Part shown: in pieces, positions 42,361 through 53,372 of the stretch
How positions within the stretch are numbered: position 1 is the stretch's first letter
Layout: each line of letters starts with the position of its first letter
Origin: Lucinisca nassula
Taxonomy: Eukaryota > Mollusca > Bivalvia > Lucinida > Lucinidae
Assembly (NCBI GenBank): GCA_963580285.1
Contig: OY757026.1
Coordinates: 47,485,431-47,549,430, forward strand
Direction of reading: 5' to 3'
DNA length: 64,000 nucleotides
Notes under the pieces: generated by a model
What the model saw: only the letters and a program-made list of their open reading frames with translations
Database searches by the model: none
Told to the model about the DNA's origin: nothing
Position numbers and translations under genes: made by a program

Positions 42361-42879
42361 AAGACTACTACACACCCTCCCATTGCTTTTAAAAGTAATT
42401 CGTATAAATTTTCAGTATCTTAGGGACAAAAATTTGCAGTTCTTTAAATCTTTGGACAATATTGTTGGTACTGAAACCAGACTTGCAAAAGAAATGTTTG
42501 ACAGTGATTTTTGATTCACATTTCTCGGAGAGACCGCATTGGTCAGAAAGGCGGTGGGGAAATATTTCTTGTAGGATCTGCCCTTCCCTCAGAAGAAAAG
42601 TCTGAATTCTGTACAAACTGCGAAAACCCCTGAGTGCAGCTGAATCTTGTTGGGCCCAAGACAGTTTTAATAGCTGTTTATTACAAGCCCCATGAATTTG
42701 ACCGGCACCGCGTAGAAGAACTGAGTAAAGTAAAAGTAAAACAAAGATCAGGAATCGATGCAATTAACTTTTAACAATTAAACCTTTTGATACGGTAAAA
42801 CATACAAAATCAAATATTTCGCTAATGGTTTTTTAAACCTGTTAAAGAAAACTGGCAGGGTTTGACACCTACCCTGACT
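42361..42879. other. No confirmed gene
   Basis: A minus-strand frame (42389-42763, 124 codons) begins with a hydrophobic leader-like run, but that run is the complement of a TAAAGTAAAAGTAAAAC repeat tail, so I do not treat it as a secretory gene. Confidence 0.35.
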
Positions 42880-43975
42880 GTAAATTTCCCACATTTTGCA
42901 GAATATGATTGAAAGTCTTCATTTACTTCTTCCTTGAGCAAACATGTACCTCGCTTACACGGGTCAAACACATCTAAGACCTCTTTTTCACCTCCATATT
43001 TCACCCTTGTTGATAGTGTTTCTATCCTACCAGGTCTTAGTGACCATGGTCTTAGTCTAGGTCCTAGTGAATACCAAACCGAGCCATAGACAGTATATCA
43101 CTGTTACAAGAATAAATGCCTTTAACAGGTTCCACGAAATATCTCCTGTACAAGACAGCAGTTTGGGACCAGTTAAAACATACAGTCTCAGGTCTCTTCT
43201 CTATACTGACCTTGCTACCATGGACGTTCAAGAGCTCTGTGACATGCTCTCTACCATATTGGAGCAAGGTATTGATAAATTTATCCTCAAAAGGTGATGG
43301 CTCAGGAAATACGCTGCTTAATGACAAAAAGGGATAAAATTAAATGGATGAAAACGGCCCGTTAGACCAAATAACGCTAAGAAACTCCTAAAAAATATGA
43401 GCACCTTGTTCAATGGGTCACAGAAACGGCATGTGATCGCTACCTAGGCGATATCCTAGGAATAAATTCCAATAATGAGCAAGAGGAAAATATCCCCTCC
43501 CCCCCACCCCCCACCCCCCACAAAAAAAAGGTGAATACTAACACTCAAGAAATCGAAACAAGATCCAAGTGGTGAAGCCCGTTTAAATTAAGACGAAATG
43601 AGCCCCTCTAACGGCTGCGATAAATCATGGGATTTAACAGCCTGACTCTGGCCCCAAATCCCCCAAACGTCTAAATTCCTTAGCTCAGCGTAAACTCCAA
43701 GAGCTAAATGATCAGAGATGCCATGTCCTCTTCCAGGCCAGCCCATATAGTCATCAACTGCCCAAAATACAGATTTCCGTGAAAGGCATTGAAAAGCTGC
43801 TTAAATCACTGAACCCCCATGAAGCAGCCGGTTGCAGACCAATTCAATTCTGTAGTTCTACAGGCTCTCCATGCAGAATTTACCCTAAAACTGCTAAATC
43901 TTCCAGTAGGAAGCTTCCTCATATCTGGAAGCAAGCAAACTCCCATCTTCAAAACAGGAGGCAAACACATCACTC
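42880..43975 (+). pseudogene. Dead non-LTR retrotransposon (LINE): endonuclease end and RT start
   Basis: Broken frames on the plus strand match the CR1/Jockey-like layout. Near 43005-43060 the phrase LVDSVSILPGLSDHGLSLG contains the SDH motif that ends the APE-type endonuclease. Around 43065-43290 lies the linker (ELCDMLSTILEQGIDKFI), then KRDKIKWMK near 43325-43355, CDRYLGDILGINSNN near 43430-43480, and the reverse-transcriptase start KGIEKLLKSLNPHEAAG (43782-43832), followed by TPIFKTGGKHI near 43945. At least several frameshifts and stops interrupt it, and the catalytic RT motif lies beyond the truncation. It would have copied RNA into DNA at a nicked target. The 3' side is replaced by the satellite that follows. 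Confidence 0.75.
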
Positions 43976-44686
43976 AAAGACATTGGCCTTGTGGTATCAG
44001 AGAAATTCTTTAAAGGTTTTTCATATATGTCTAAGTAAATCCGGTAGGGCCTTGGTCGGGGCCACCTTTGGCCCCATGGCTATAATTTAAAAAAACAAAG
44101 TAGAGGTCCACCAGATGACCCATCATACCAAATATCAAAGACCTGGTCTTCTGGTTTCAGACAAGAATAGTTTATAGGTTTCCCATATATAAGTCGAAGT
44201 GAAACCAGTGGGCCCCGGGGGGAGCCATTTTTGACCCAAGGGCTATAATTTGAACAATCTTGGTAGAGGTCTGCTAGATGAATCTTCACACCAAATATCC
44301 AAGACCTGTGCCTTGCGGTTTCAGAGAAGATTTTTCCTATATAATGCAATGTAAAACCAAAGAGCCCTGGGGCTGGGGCATTTTTTAGCCCCAGGCCTTT
44401 AATTTGAACAATCTTGATAGAGGGCCACAAGACGAAGCTTCATACCAAATATCAAGCCTCTGAGCCTTCTGGTTTCAGACAATTTTTTTTTTAAAGATTT
44501 CCCTATATAAGTCAATGTAAGACCAGTGGGCCCCGGGGCTGGGGCATCTTTGGTCCCAGGGCAATAAATTGAACAATCTTGATAGAGGTCCACTAGACGC
44601 AGATTCATACCAAATTTCAACAACCTGAGCCTTCTGGTTTCAGACAAGAAGATTTTTAAAGGTTTTCCATATATTAGTCAAGTAGA

Positions 44687-44984
44687 TTTGGTTGATTTGA
44701 GGTTAAACGTCCCCGTCAACACTGTAAAGGTCATTTTGGTGACGTTGCTTCCAATTTTGTGGGACTTTTACCCGACACTGAGATGAAATGACATCTCAAG
44801 CCCTGTCGCCCAATGAAACCAATAGGGTTTATAAGCATGGACGGTCCGCCTCGCACCGCGGCTCCTGGACAGGCTTAGATCCTCTATGCGGTTTACCAGT
44901 ACTAGTGTGCGGGCCGGATTCAGCTCTGCGTTGAAGCATCATGCAGCCCATATATTTCTTCAAGCCCCTATGGGCGGGGGCTAT
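44687..44984 (-). mobile_element. SINE S1 with 11-bp target duplication
   Basis: AGTCAAGTAGA at 44676-44686 and 44985-44995; cleanly inserted in a satellite unit. This copy gives the family borders: tail complement TTTGGTTGATTTGAGG and head CCCCTATGGGCGGGGGCTAT. Confidence 0.95.
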
Positions 44985-45169
44985 AGTCAAGTAGAACCGA
45001 AGGGCCCCGGGACGGGGGCATTTTTGTCCCCAGGGCTATAATTTGAACAATCTTGATAGAGGTCTACAAGACTAAGCTTCATACCAAATATCAAACACCT
45101 GAGCCTTCTGGTTTCAGACAAGAAGGTTTTTTTTAAAGGTTTTCCCTACAAAGTCTTTGTAAATTAAAA

Positions 45170-45536
45170 TAAAAAATGAGTTCCTTTAAGAGCAATGAAA
45201 ACATCCATAAGAAAGAAGATGGGTCATACTACGTAGTTTCGGCTAATAAAGCCTCATTAGTGACCCTGTAATGATCCGGCAACGAAAGCCAGAGGAAACA
45301 TACTGCAATTTTGCGAATTTCGAATAGGCAGTCGATTCAAAGACTGATATAAATCAAAATGGGGTCAAAATAATTAAAAACCTGTCTAGAATGAGTCTAA
45401 ACCAATAATTTATTTCTGATTTCTCAGAATATTTACGCTGATCTCAAAGGACCAAAAGTAAAATATAAACTGCACTATGGTTGATGTACGGGGAGACGTT
45501 TTACGGCCGCCACACGGCACAAATAAACCCAACTAC
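45170..45536 (-). mobile_element. P element (short hammerhead-associated repeat), copy 1
   Basis: Reading on the minus strand it opens TTTGTGCCGTGTGGCGGCCG, CTCCCCGTACATCAACC, TTTGGTCCTTTGAGATC and continues to a hammerhead motif at 45221-45266. It interrupts a satellite unit. Related repeats: 46177-46384, 50119-50385, 60218-60687. No reverse transcriptase is present. Similar short repeats with hammerheads occur in Penelope-like elements and animal retrozymes (established knowledge); the assignment is inference. Confidence 0.7.
45221..45266 (-). ncRNA. Hammerhead ribozyme motif 1 (type I layout)
   Basis: On the minus strand: stem I strand GGGTCA, core CTAATGA (consensus CUGAUGA with one G-to-A change), stem II GGCT/AGCC with loop TTATT, GAA, stem III ACT/AGT with loop ACGT, H17 = A, then stem I strand TGACCC. 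Stem I pairs perfectly (6 bp). The core substitution at the conserved G probably abolishes cleavage. Very short stem III is characteristic of hammerheads in Penelope-like elements. Confidence 0.75.
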
Positions 45537-46176
45537 GGTCCCGGGGCGGGGGCATTTTTGTTTGAACAATCTTGATAGAGGTCCACTAGATGAAGCTTCA
45601 CCCCAAATATCAAAGACCTAGGATTTGCAGTTTTAAAGAGGGAGATCTTTTAAAGATGTTTCCTATATAAATCAATGTAAAACCAAATGGCCCCGGGGCG
45701 GGGGCATTTTTGGCGCAAGGGCTATAATTTGAAAAAAATAGTAGAGGTACACTAGATGAAGCTACACACCAAATTTCAAAAACCTGGCCCTACTGTTTCA
45801 GAGGAGAAGATGTTTAAGACTTTTTCCTATTTAAGTCAATGAAGTCAATGTTAAACCAAAGGGCACCGAGGCGGGGGCATTTTTTTGCCCCAGGGCTAAA
45901 AATTGAACAATCTTGGTATAGGTTCGAAAGACGAAGCTCCATACCAAAGATCAAACACCTGAGCCTTCTAGTTTCAGACAAAAGGATTGTTAAAGGTTTT
46001 CCCTATATAAGTCTATGTAAAACCAAAGGGCCCCGGGGTGGGGGCATTTTTGACCCCCGGGCTATAATTTGAACAAACTTGATAGAGGTCCACAAGACGA
46101 AGCTTCATACCAAGTATCAAACACCTGAGCCTTCTGATTTCAGACAAGAAGATTTTTAAAGGTTTTCCCTATATAA

Positions 46177-46384
46177 ATATGTTCTAGAAAGGGTTATCCT
46201 TTGGAAGCAAGGAATACACCGCAGAACTGGAAAAAAATGGAGTGAACATGTTTTCTGGGCCAGACTATCTAGTTTCGGTATTTAGGCCTCATCAGTTACC
46301 CTCAGATATTTTCAAAATTCCACAATGGAATCAATGATCCCAAAGGACAAGAAAATATAAACTACACTATGATGTAGGGCTTTG
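46177..46384 (-). mobile_element. P element, copy 2 (5' truncated)
   Basis: On the minus strand: CATCATAGTGTAGTTTATAT, TTTGGGATCATTGATTCC, hammerhead motif, then GGTGTATTCCTTGCTTCCAA at the 3' side. It lies in a satellite unit, with TATATAA near both junctions. Confidence 0.7.
46257..46301 (-). ncRNA. Hammerhead ribozyme motif 2
   Basis: Same layout as motif 1: GGGTAA, intact core CTGATGA, stem II GGCCTAAATACC (one base short, so only two pairs), GAA, stem III ACTAGATAGT, H17 = C giving a GUC cleavage triplet, and TGGCCC. Stem I has one mismatch and one wobble pair. The two copies are damaged in different places, suggesting a common functional ancestor. Confidence 0.72.
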
Positions 46385-46870
46385 GTTTTATATAAGTCTA
46401 TGTAAAACCAAAGGGACCAAAGGGCATTATTAGCTCTAGGACTATAATTTGAACAATCCTGACAGAGGTCCACAAGACGAAGCTTCATACCAAGTATCAA
46501 ACACCTGAGCCTTCTGGTTTCAAACTAGAAGATTTTTTAAATATCCTCCCTATTTAAGTCTATGTAAAACCCAAGGGTCCCGGGGCGGGGCCATTTTTGG
46601 CCCTAGGGCTATAATTCGAACAATCTTGGAAGAGGTCCACTAGATGAAGCTTCACACCAAATGTCTAAGACCTTGGCATTGCGGTTTCAGAAGAGGAGAT
46701 TTAAAGACTTTTCCTATATAAGTCAATGTAAAACCAAAGAGCCCCGGGACGGGGGCAATTTGGCCCCAGGTCTATAATTTGAACAATCCTGGTAGAGGTC
46801 CACTAGATCAAGCTACATTCCAAATATCGTAGACCTGGGCCTTGCGGTTTCGGAGAAGTCGATTTTTTTT

Positions 46871-47272
46871 TAGTTTTCATAAAATATATTTTTGGCTATT
46901 GAGACCTTGATGTGCAATGGACCAGAACCATTTGAACAACCGTGAAAGGGGACCACCTGAGGCTCATTCATGTGAAAGTGAGGTCAACATCCGATCAGTG
47001 GCTAAGGAGGAGGTGTCGTTTGAATAAATTGTCTACGCACGGACGCACGGACGGATGACGGACAAAAGTGATCCCAAAAACTCACTAAAATATTGGACAG
47101 TGATATAGTTCACTCAGGTTAAAACTGGTTTAAACTCAGCCCATAGGCAAAAATACATCATAACTCTTTATATAGTAGATTGGGTAATGAAACATTTTTC
47201 TCTAGACGGAGGTTCTTTCTTATCTTATCTAGGAAATAACGTATATCCTTTAGCTGTTACGTTAAGAAATAG
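46871..47272. other. Repeat-element end and unclassified sequence
   Basis: GAACAACCGTGAAAGGGGAC, GACGGACGGATGACGGAC-like text near 47040-47062 and AGTTCACTCAGG near 47108 resemble the end of the tandem-repeat element type seen in bivalves. Nothing recognisable at 47120-47272. Confidence 0.45.
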
Positions 47273-47572
47273 ATCAGCTCTAGCAGTGATTTGTTGAGTG
47301 ATAAATCACAGTTTAGAGGTCAGTTGTAAAGTAGACCAATCAAGCGCGCGTAGCGCGCGTGTAAAGTAGACCAATCAAGCGCGCGTAGCGCGCGTGATTG
47401 TCTACTTACAACTGACCGACAAACTATGATTTATTATCCAACAAATCACTGGCTAGAGCTGATCTATTTCGATTCTAACACGCTGAAAATCGACAATAAT
47501 GTTGTTGTTTCCTTCAAATTCCCACAATCTTTCGCCATTGTTAAAAGAAATCCTGCAAAAATATTGACTGTA
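47273..47572 (+). mobile_element. H2 element with duplicated palindrome centre
   Basis: AGATCAGCTCTAGCAGTGAT opens the palindrome. The centre TAAAGTAGACCAATCAAGCGCGCGTAGCGCGCGTG occurs twice (split by position: about 47326 and 47360). GCTGAAAATCGACAATAATG follows. Interrupted at GACTG (47572); sequence resumes near 48316. Confidence 0.78.
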
Positions 47573-47573
47573 A

Positions 47574-48315
47574 TACATATAGATTATTCATTCTCCTAGT
47601 TGAAATATGGGATTTATAAACCGAGGGAGGTAAAACAATCCGATAAAGAAACGAGTGCGAAGCACGAGTTTCTTTAACGGATTGTTTTACCTCCCGAGGT
47701 TTATAAATCCCATATTTCAAATAGGAGAAATGTATAATCTGTATATTACATGCACTTCCATAGACTTTTAGGAGAGATTGGATCTTGAATTTTGGATCTG
47801 AATGCCCGTTCAGCTGACTGTTTACAGCTCATGTAAACGGTTCAATCAGCGAAGTGTTACAGAATCTGGGTGGAAGAACAACTGGATGGGCGCCATTTTG
47901 AAAGCGCTTTCTACAGTTTTGAACAAAAATAGAAGAAACAAAGTGTTTCAGTGATAAAACAAGTAAAACGTTAGATTAAATAAAGCAAAACTTACATCCT
48001 AATCAATGGTCATATCCATGTTTTCTTTTGTTTCAGCGTTGCATCCGACTCAAACGTCACGCATTCTGAACGTCTGTTGATATTTCTCAGACGCCATTAC
48101 AATGACGTCATGAATAACGTCGTCGTGATTGAAACTTTCCCGCGTTTGAATAGAACAATTTCACTGCAAAGCGGTATTTCGTATCTTGTACATAAAGTAG
48201 TTCTAGCTGAAGGGATTTATTTCCCCGGCTAAGAGGAAATATTTCTTCTTAGCAAAAAGGAAAATACCAAGTTTATGTCTGGTAGAAATCATGGTATTTC
48301 TCTGTAATGCATGTA
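47574..48315. mobile_element. Insertion with 175-bp palindrome
   Basis: The palindrome (about 47574-47752) has arms ATATAGATTATTCATTCTCC, GAAATATGGGATTTATAAAC, GAGGTAAAACAATCCG and AAACGAGTGCGAAGCACGAG with complements. The remainder to 48315 has no recognised content; the right end TCTGTAATGCATGTAATA is near-complementary to the left end. Confidence 0.6.
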
Positions 48316-48540
48316 ATATATGCATTTATTTCCTTTTGTAACGTTTTGGTGCGAGAAAGTGACGTTACACCGTCCAACGTCAAGGAATCTACGTGTGACG
48401 TCATAAATTGGTAGCTTTTAATGACGTAATTGTGCACGCTCTTCCGCCCCATGATTTTTTTGCATAATAAAACAATTCCTTCCCATTGCCTACATAGGTG
48501 CGCTGTGTTAGAATTGACAATAATACTGTCAATGCGACTT
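48316..48540 (+). mobile_element. H2 element, resumed part
   Basis: TATGCATTTATTTCC, CGTCCAACGTCAAGGAATC, AATTGTGCACGCTCTTCC and GGTGCGCTGTGTTAGAATTG match 23640-23850 and the complement of 49075-49260. Confidence 0.72.
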
Positions 48541-49060
48541 CATGCTAGTCTCTTGGTTAAAAAAGAGAAACAGCCCAGCTAACACTGACTGCCGTGCAAA
48601 CTTCGGGCCGATATCGGTCCGATGTTGACGACGTCACACCATAGCGATATCAGACCGATGTTTGCCCGCTTTTTGTGCTGGCTAGTAAGTGTATTGGTAC
48701 ACAAGGCATATTGTTTTACAAGGAGGGTGTGGGGGATGGGGCAGACCCGATTGCTTTGTCTTAACTGAGCTGTTCCAGAGAAAGGGCTACCCTTAAGGAT
48801 TTTTTTTTCGGCTGCACTACGTTAATACTCTAAGACAAAAAAAAATGGTAGAACTAAGGCCTACGTCCAGGTCCCTGAAGATGAAACTTCTATCGTCAAA
48901 GAACATCTTCAATGCATACCAAGTTTCAATGTTAGTATACCGGAAGACCAAGAAAACTTCCTACATTGTACTGGTGACCGAAGCTTCACAAAACTCCATA
49001 TAAAGCTCGTTTTATAGCCAATTCTAGTTCGTGTACGAAACCGAACTGTCTTAACTACTT
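48541..49060. other. Short inverted repeat; otherwise nothing
   Basis: 48575-48690 has AACTTCGGGCCGATATCGGT and CAGACCGATGTTTGCCCGCT in partial inverted relation. 48700-49060 has no recognised content. Confidence 0.45.
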
Positions 49061-49069
49061 ACATCATGT

Positions 49070-49560
49070 TTAACAGCTATTCTAACACAGCACGCCTATA
49101 TAGGCAATGGGAAGGAACTGTGGTTTATTATGCAATAAATCACGGTGCGGAAGAGCGTGCCAAATGACGCCATTAAAAGCTACCAATTTATGACTTCACT
49201 GGTCGATTTCCTTGACGTTTGACAGTGTCACGTCATTTTCTCGTATCGAAAACGTCAGAAAAGTCTATAAATGCATGTGTTTCAGTCCACAATTTTAGCG
49301 GGATTGGTTCTAACAATGGCGAAAAGTTTTGAAATTTTGAAGGAAACAACATCATTATTGCCGATTTCAGCCTGTTAGAATCGAAATAGATCGGCTTTAG
49401 TTTGTGATTTGTTGAGTAATAAATCACAGTTTGTCGGTCAGTTGTAAGTAGACAAATCACGCGCGCTACGCGCTCGTGATTAGATCTACTTTCCAACTGA
49501 CCTCCAAACTACGACTTATTACTCAACAAATCACAGTTAGAGCTGATCTTTTTCTTAATT
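49070..49560 (-). mobile_element. H2 element, inverted copy
   Basis: Runs from TTCTAACACAGCACGCCTAT to AGAGCTGATCTTTTTCTTAA with the long palindrome at 49380-49550. It includes the intact sequence GAAACACATGCATTT (minus strand, about 49270), the pre-insertion site for the 4.2-kb element at 19393. It faces the copy at 47273 in opposite orientation. Confidence 0.85.
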
Positions 49561-49608
49561 AAAATCACGGTACAAGGTATGTGCAATCCGACTTCCGCAC
49601 GTGGACAG

Positions 49609-51109
49609 TTATTGTCCCCCGCCTTTTCGAAGAAAAGCGAGGGGACATAGTATTCGGCTTTCCGTGGTGCGTGATGCGTGATGCATGGTGCGTGGTTCCG
49701 AGCTTGTAGTAGGTACCTTGTGAGCGCAACTCCTCCTACAGTTTTAAACCGATCCTTCTGAAATTTTACAGGTGTCTTTATCATGGTTTGAAGTTGTGCA
49801 TGTGCTTTTATCAGAATCCTTGAATTATTCTTTTTTACTGTTTTCACATTTTTAACTTAGACTTTTTTGCATGGTTCCGAAATCATAGTAGGTACCTTGT
49901 GAGCGCAACTCCACCTAGAGTTTTATACCGATCCTTCTGGAATTTCACAGGTGTCTTTATCATGGTTTGAAGTTGTGCGTATGCTTTTTTTTTCAGAATT
50001 CTTTAATTAATTATTTTCACTTTTTTAACTTAGACTTTTTTCGTGCATCAATTCTATGAAAGAGTATAATGTAGTAGGTACCTTGTGAGCGCAACTCCTA
50101 CAGTTTTAAACCGATCCTGGTGCTGTGCCGTGTGGCGGCCGTAAAAAGTCTCCCCGTTCATCCATCATAGTGAAGATTATATTTTCTGGTCCTTTGGGAT
50201 CATTGGGTTCATTTAGAATCGTTTTGAAAATAGAGTTCTGCTTAAGCCGGTGCTAGAGGGCGTGGCCGGTGTTGCACATTTCAGTACTGGTCATGGACAG
50301 ACTCAATAAAACCGAGTCTGCTATTTTCGTTTATTTGGTGTATTCTTTGCTTCCAAGGGATCAAACTATTCAGAACTTACTTATGGAATTTTAGAGGTGT
50401 CTTTATCATGGTTTGAAGTTGTGCAAATGCTTTTTTCCAGAATTCTTTAATTTTTTTTTTTTTTTTTACTTTTTTCACATTTTTAACTTAGACTTTTTTG
50501 CATGGTTCCGAATTCATTGTAGGTACCTTGTGAGCGCGACTCCTCCTACAGTTTTATACCGATCCTTCTGAACTTTTACAGGTGTCTTTAACATGGTTTG
50601 AAATCGGTTGTGCATATGCTTTTATCAGAATTCTTTAATTAATTTTTGTCACTTTTTTCACATTTTAACTTAGACATTTTTCATGCATCAATTCTATGAA
50701 AGAGTATAATGTAGTAGTTACCTTGTGAACGCAACTGCTCCTACAGTTTAATGCCAATCCTTACAAAACTTATAGTATGGTCTGAAGATATGCATGTGCT
50801 TTTTACAGAATCTTAAAATAATTCTTTTCATTTTTTTTCACATTTTCAACTTAGAGATTTTTTTGCTCATCTATAATATGAAACTGGATATGTAGTAGGT
50901 ACATTGTGAGTGCAACTCCTCCTACAGTTTAAAACTGATCCTTCAGAATCTTTACAGGTGTTTTGACAGTGGACTGAAAAAGTGTATGTGCCTTTTGCAG
51001 AATCCTTTAATTATTGTTTTTCACTTTCCGCGTTAAGTGATACCAATGGTTGCCTGGTTAACTTACTTATTTTTTAACCTAACAAATGAAAATAAGGCGG
51101 GGGACATAA
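49609..51109. mobile_element. 1.5-kb element with about 195-bp tandem repeats
   Basis: Ends TTATTGTCCCCCGCCTT and, inverted, AAGGCGGGGGACATAA. Six or so internal units share GTAGTAGGTACCTTGTGAGC, GCAACTCCTCCTACAGTTTT, ACCGATCCTTCTGAA, GGTGTCTTTATCATGGTTTG and TTCACATTTTTAACTTAGAC. A P element interrupts it at 50119. No transposase frame; probably non-autonomous. Confidence 0.75.
50119..50385 (+). mobile_element. P element, copy 3 (variant middle)
   Basis: GGTGCTGTGCCGTGTGGCGG and CTGGTCCTTTGGGATCATTG at the 5' side and GGTGTATTCTTTGCTTCCAA at the 3' side match copies 1 and 2, but the middle has AAGCCGGTGCTAGAGGGCGT and AGACTCAATAAAACCGAGTC instead of a hammerhead. Confidence 0.72.
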
Positions 51110-51148
51110 ATTCTCTGTGGAATTTGCTTGTTATCATTGCTATTGTCA

Positions 51149-51149
<1 letters not shown>

Positions 51150-51184
<35 letters not shown>

Positions 51185-51212
51185 TTATAATTGTTATTAT
51201 TATTATTATTGA
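51150..51212. repeat. (AAT)n / (ATT)n microsatellite
   Basis: AAT units turn into ATT units after AAAATTATAATTG, making the tract partly self-complementary. Confidence 0.92.
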
Positions 51213-51214
51213 CT

Positions 51215-51470
51215 TTTTTAGAATTTGTATTGGTGAACTGTTTAACGGGCAAATCAACACTGTTTAGGTCATATCGTACATCTAAGTTTAACTTACAACA
51301 GTTTCATGACTTATACATTAGGGTTGAAACTGCTTGTCTTTAAACAACGGAAGTGGGAGAGAATGACAGTAGAAAATGTCTCATGATCAATTTCACGAAA
51401 TAAATATGAACGACCACAACCTCCAGCTCACAGATCACACCGAGCCACCGAGACAGGAATAACTTTTAGA
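51215..51470. other. No feature recognised
   Basis: No gene or repeat recognised. Confidence 0.4.
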
Positions 51471-51480
51471 CACTGTCTGT

Positions 51481-51760
51481 TTGGTTTGGTTTGAATTGAG
51501 GTTCAACGTCCCCGTCAACACTGTAAAGGTCATTTTGGGACTTTTACCCGACATTGTAATTAAATGACATCTCAAGACCTGTCGCCCAACAACACCAATA
51601 GGGTTTATAAGCATGTACGGTCCGACACGCACCGCTTTTCCTTGGCAGGCTTAGATCCTCTAAGCGGTTTACCAGTACTCATGTGCGGTCAGTTTCAGCT
51701 CTGCACGGAAGCATCATGCAGCCCATCTATTTCTTTCAACCCCGATTGGCGGGGGCCTAC
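51481..51760 (-). mobile_element. SINE S1 with 10-bp target duplication
   Basis: CACTGTCTGT at 51471-51480 and 51761-51770. An internal gap removes the AGACGTTGCTTCC segment near the tail. Confidence 0.92.
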
Positions 51761-51891
51761 CACTGTCTGTAGATTAAATCAAAGGAATGCCGCCATTTTC
51801 GTACCATGAATCAGTTGACCTAGGCTGAACCTTAATTGTCTCATTTAAAATCTTGGAAAGCTTATTGGAGCGCAAAATATGAAAATAATTA

Positions 51892-52104
51892 TTAACTCTT
51901 ATCTTGCTGTTCACGACAACCCCTATCTTTGCAAACAGTGTAGATCCAGATCAGATGGCTTCTGAAGAAGCCATCTGATCAGGATCTACACTGTTTAGCA
52001 TTCAATTTATGAATTTGTAGCAATAAATTACATCAAGTAATTTGATTGGTTGATAGACAGAAATGGGTGTGGCTTAAATGAATACTCAGCAAGAGAAGGG
52101 TTAA
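51892..52104. mobile_element. TTM hairpin MITE (213 bp), opposite orientation
   Basis: TTAACTCTTATCTTGCTG and CAGCAAGAGAAGGGTTAA; hairpin arms AACAGTGTAGATCC(A/T)GATCA-type with GATGGCTTCTGAAG centre; CATCAAGTAATTTGATTGG near the right end. Confidence 0.87.
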
Positions 52105-52174
52105 AGTAGTTGACTATCAATGAGTAGAGACAGACAAAACATCCTGTCATATAGTCCCAGATAACAGGGGGTAT

Positions 52175-52320
52175 CCACATATTATTTTTTCTTATTTCTG
52201 CACGAAAACATTTGTTGTGGGTACGCATTAGAAGCGCCTCGGTGAGGCTTTTCTAATGAGTACCCACAATTTATGTTTTCATGTAAAAATAAGAAAAAAA
52301 AAACAGTGTTTTTCGAATGA
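52175..52320. mobile_element. HP1 hairpin fragment
   Basis: TTGTGGGTACGCATTAGAAG pairs with TTTCTAATGAGTACCCACAA; outer CTTATTTCTGCACGAAAACA and TTTTCATGTAAAAATAAG also pair. Confidence 0.75.
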
Positions 52321-52324
52321 AAAA

Positions 52325-53372
52325 TGTGCCTTATCTTAGCTATTAGTATTGACATGCGTGACTTGTCAAGACACAGATCAGCCTGAGCATTCAAACAGTC
52401 TGATCAGCGTTTTTCCTGTTCTCATGCGCATTCTGTGGACCTAGGGTTATCTATAGAAAGATGCCGCACACAAGCTGGTCTGAATCACTTATTGCACAGT
52501 TTGTTGGTTTCCTGTCCAAATATACGTTGTCTTGGCCCAGAACATCACTGTCCTAAATGCAGGTTTATTGTTTTCTATTTTTAGCATCTGTGTTAATTTT
52601 GCTCGTTATTTCCTCCGCCCTGTATAATATTTACAAGGATAATTAAATTTTTGTCGTATATAAATGACACTTTCACAAGGGGAAGTAACGTTTGTGACTT
52701 TCCCTTTTCTGTTTTTTTTTTTTTTATTTTTATTTTTTTTTATTTTTTTTTTATATATATATATATATTTGCTTGCTGTATTTGCTTTTGGCACCTTGTC
52801 ACTACTAAAAAGTGGGATCTGATCTAAAAGGAAAGGTTTATAGAGGAGAAAATTCTTTTATCAGTTACCCCCTATATTAATTGCATTGTAACACATTTGC
52901 CTGATAAAGATATGTCATAGCAGGACAAGTGACCTTCATCAGGTCAACATGACATTGCACTTTATGAAGAAACCGGGCTGGTGGGAAAATTGGCAAAACC
53001 GTTATTATTAAATTAAATATTACATATAAAATAAATATCATAGGAAAAATTATGGTCAGCTGATACTAAATATATCGACCGATTATTGCGTGCCGGAATG
53101 TTGGGATGCACGCACTGATCGTAAATTGCCAATTTAAAAAGTGTTTAAGGGAATAAACTGATAAGGAGTTTATCAAGCTCGGCATCGTGAACGCGGAGCC
53201 TCGCGATTCTACACACGTTCTCAAAGCCTTGCCTGATAAACTTGATATCAAATAACACGAATCTGGTATTCTCTAATTCTTGAAGAGTGGAACTCGGTTT
53301 ATAAATGGAAATAAAACTATTTCAGAAAAAAGCCACCCCTGAACCTATTTCTTTACAAATATATTTCCTTTT
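52325..53372. other. No gene seen; T-rich and TA microsatellite
   Basis: 52700-52770 is poly(T)/(TA)n. 53066-53251 has a palindromic tendency around AAACTGATAAGGAGTTTATC. No protein or family recognised. Confidence 0.4.

Larger units (their letters stand above)
43976..46870. repeat. About 170-bp satellite with CCCCGGGG motif, three insertions
   Basis: Units share GGGCCCCGGGGCGGGGGCAT, GGGCTATAATTTGAACAATC, TTGATAGAGGTCCAC, GAAGCTTCATACCAAATATC, CCTTCTGGTTTCAGACAAGA and TTTTCCCTATATAAGTC. Spacing is about 165-176 bp where uninterrupted. Insertions: SINE 44687-44984, P elements 45170-45536 and 46177-46384. The array begins directly at the dead LINE. Confidence 0.88.

Noticed and set aside
42389..42763. 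Secreted protein with a signal peptide
   Set aside because: The hydrophobic start is the complement of a TAAAGTAAAAGTAAAA repeat tail; no domain follows.
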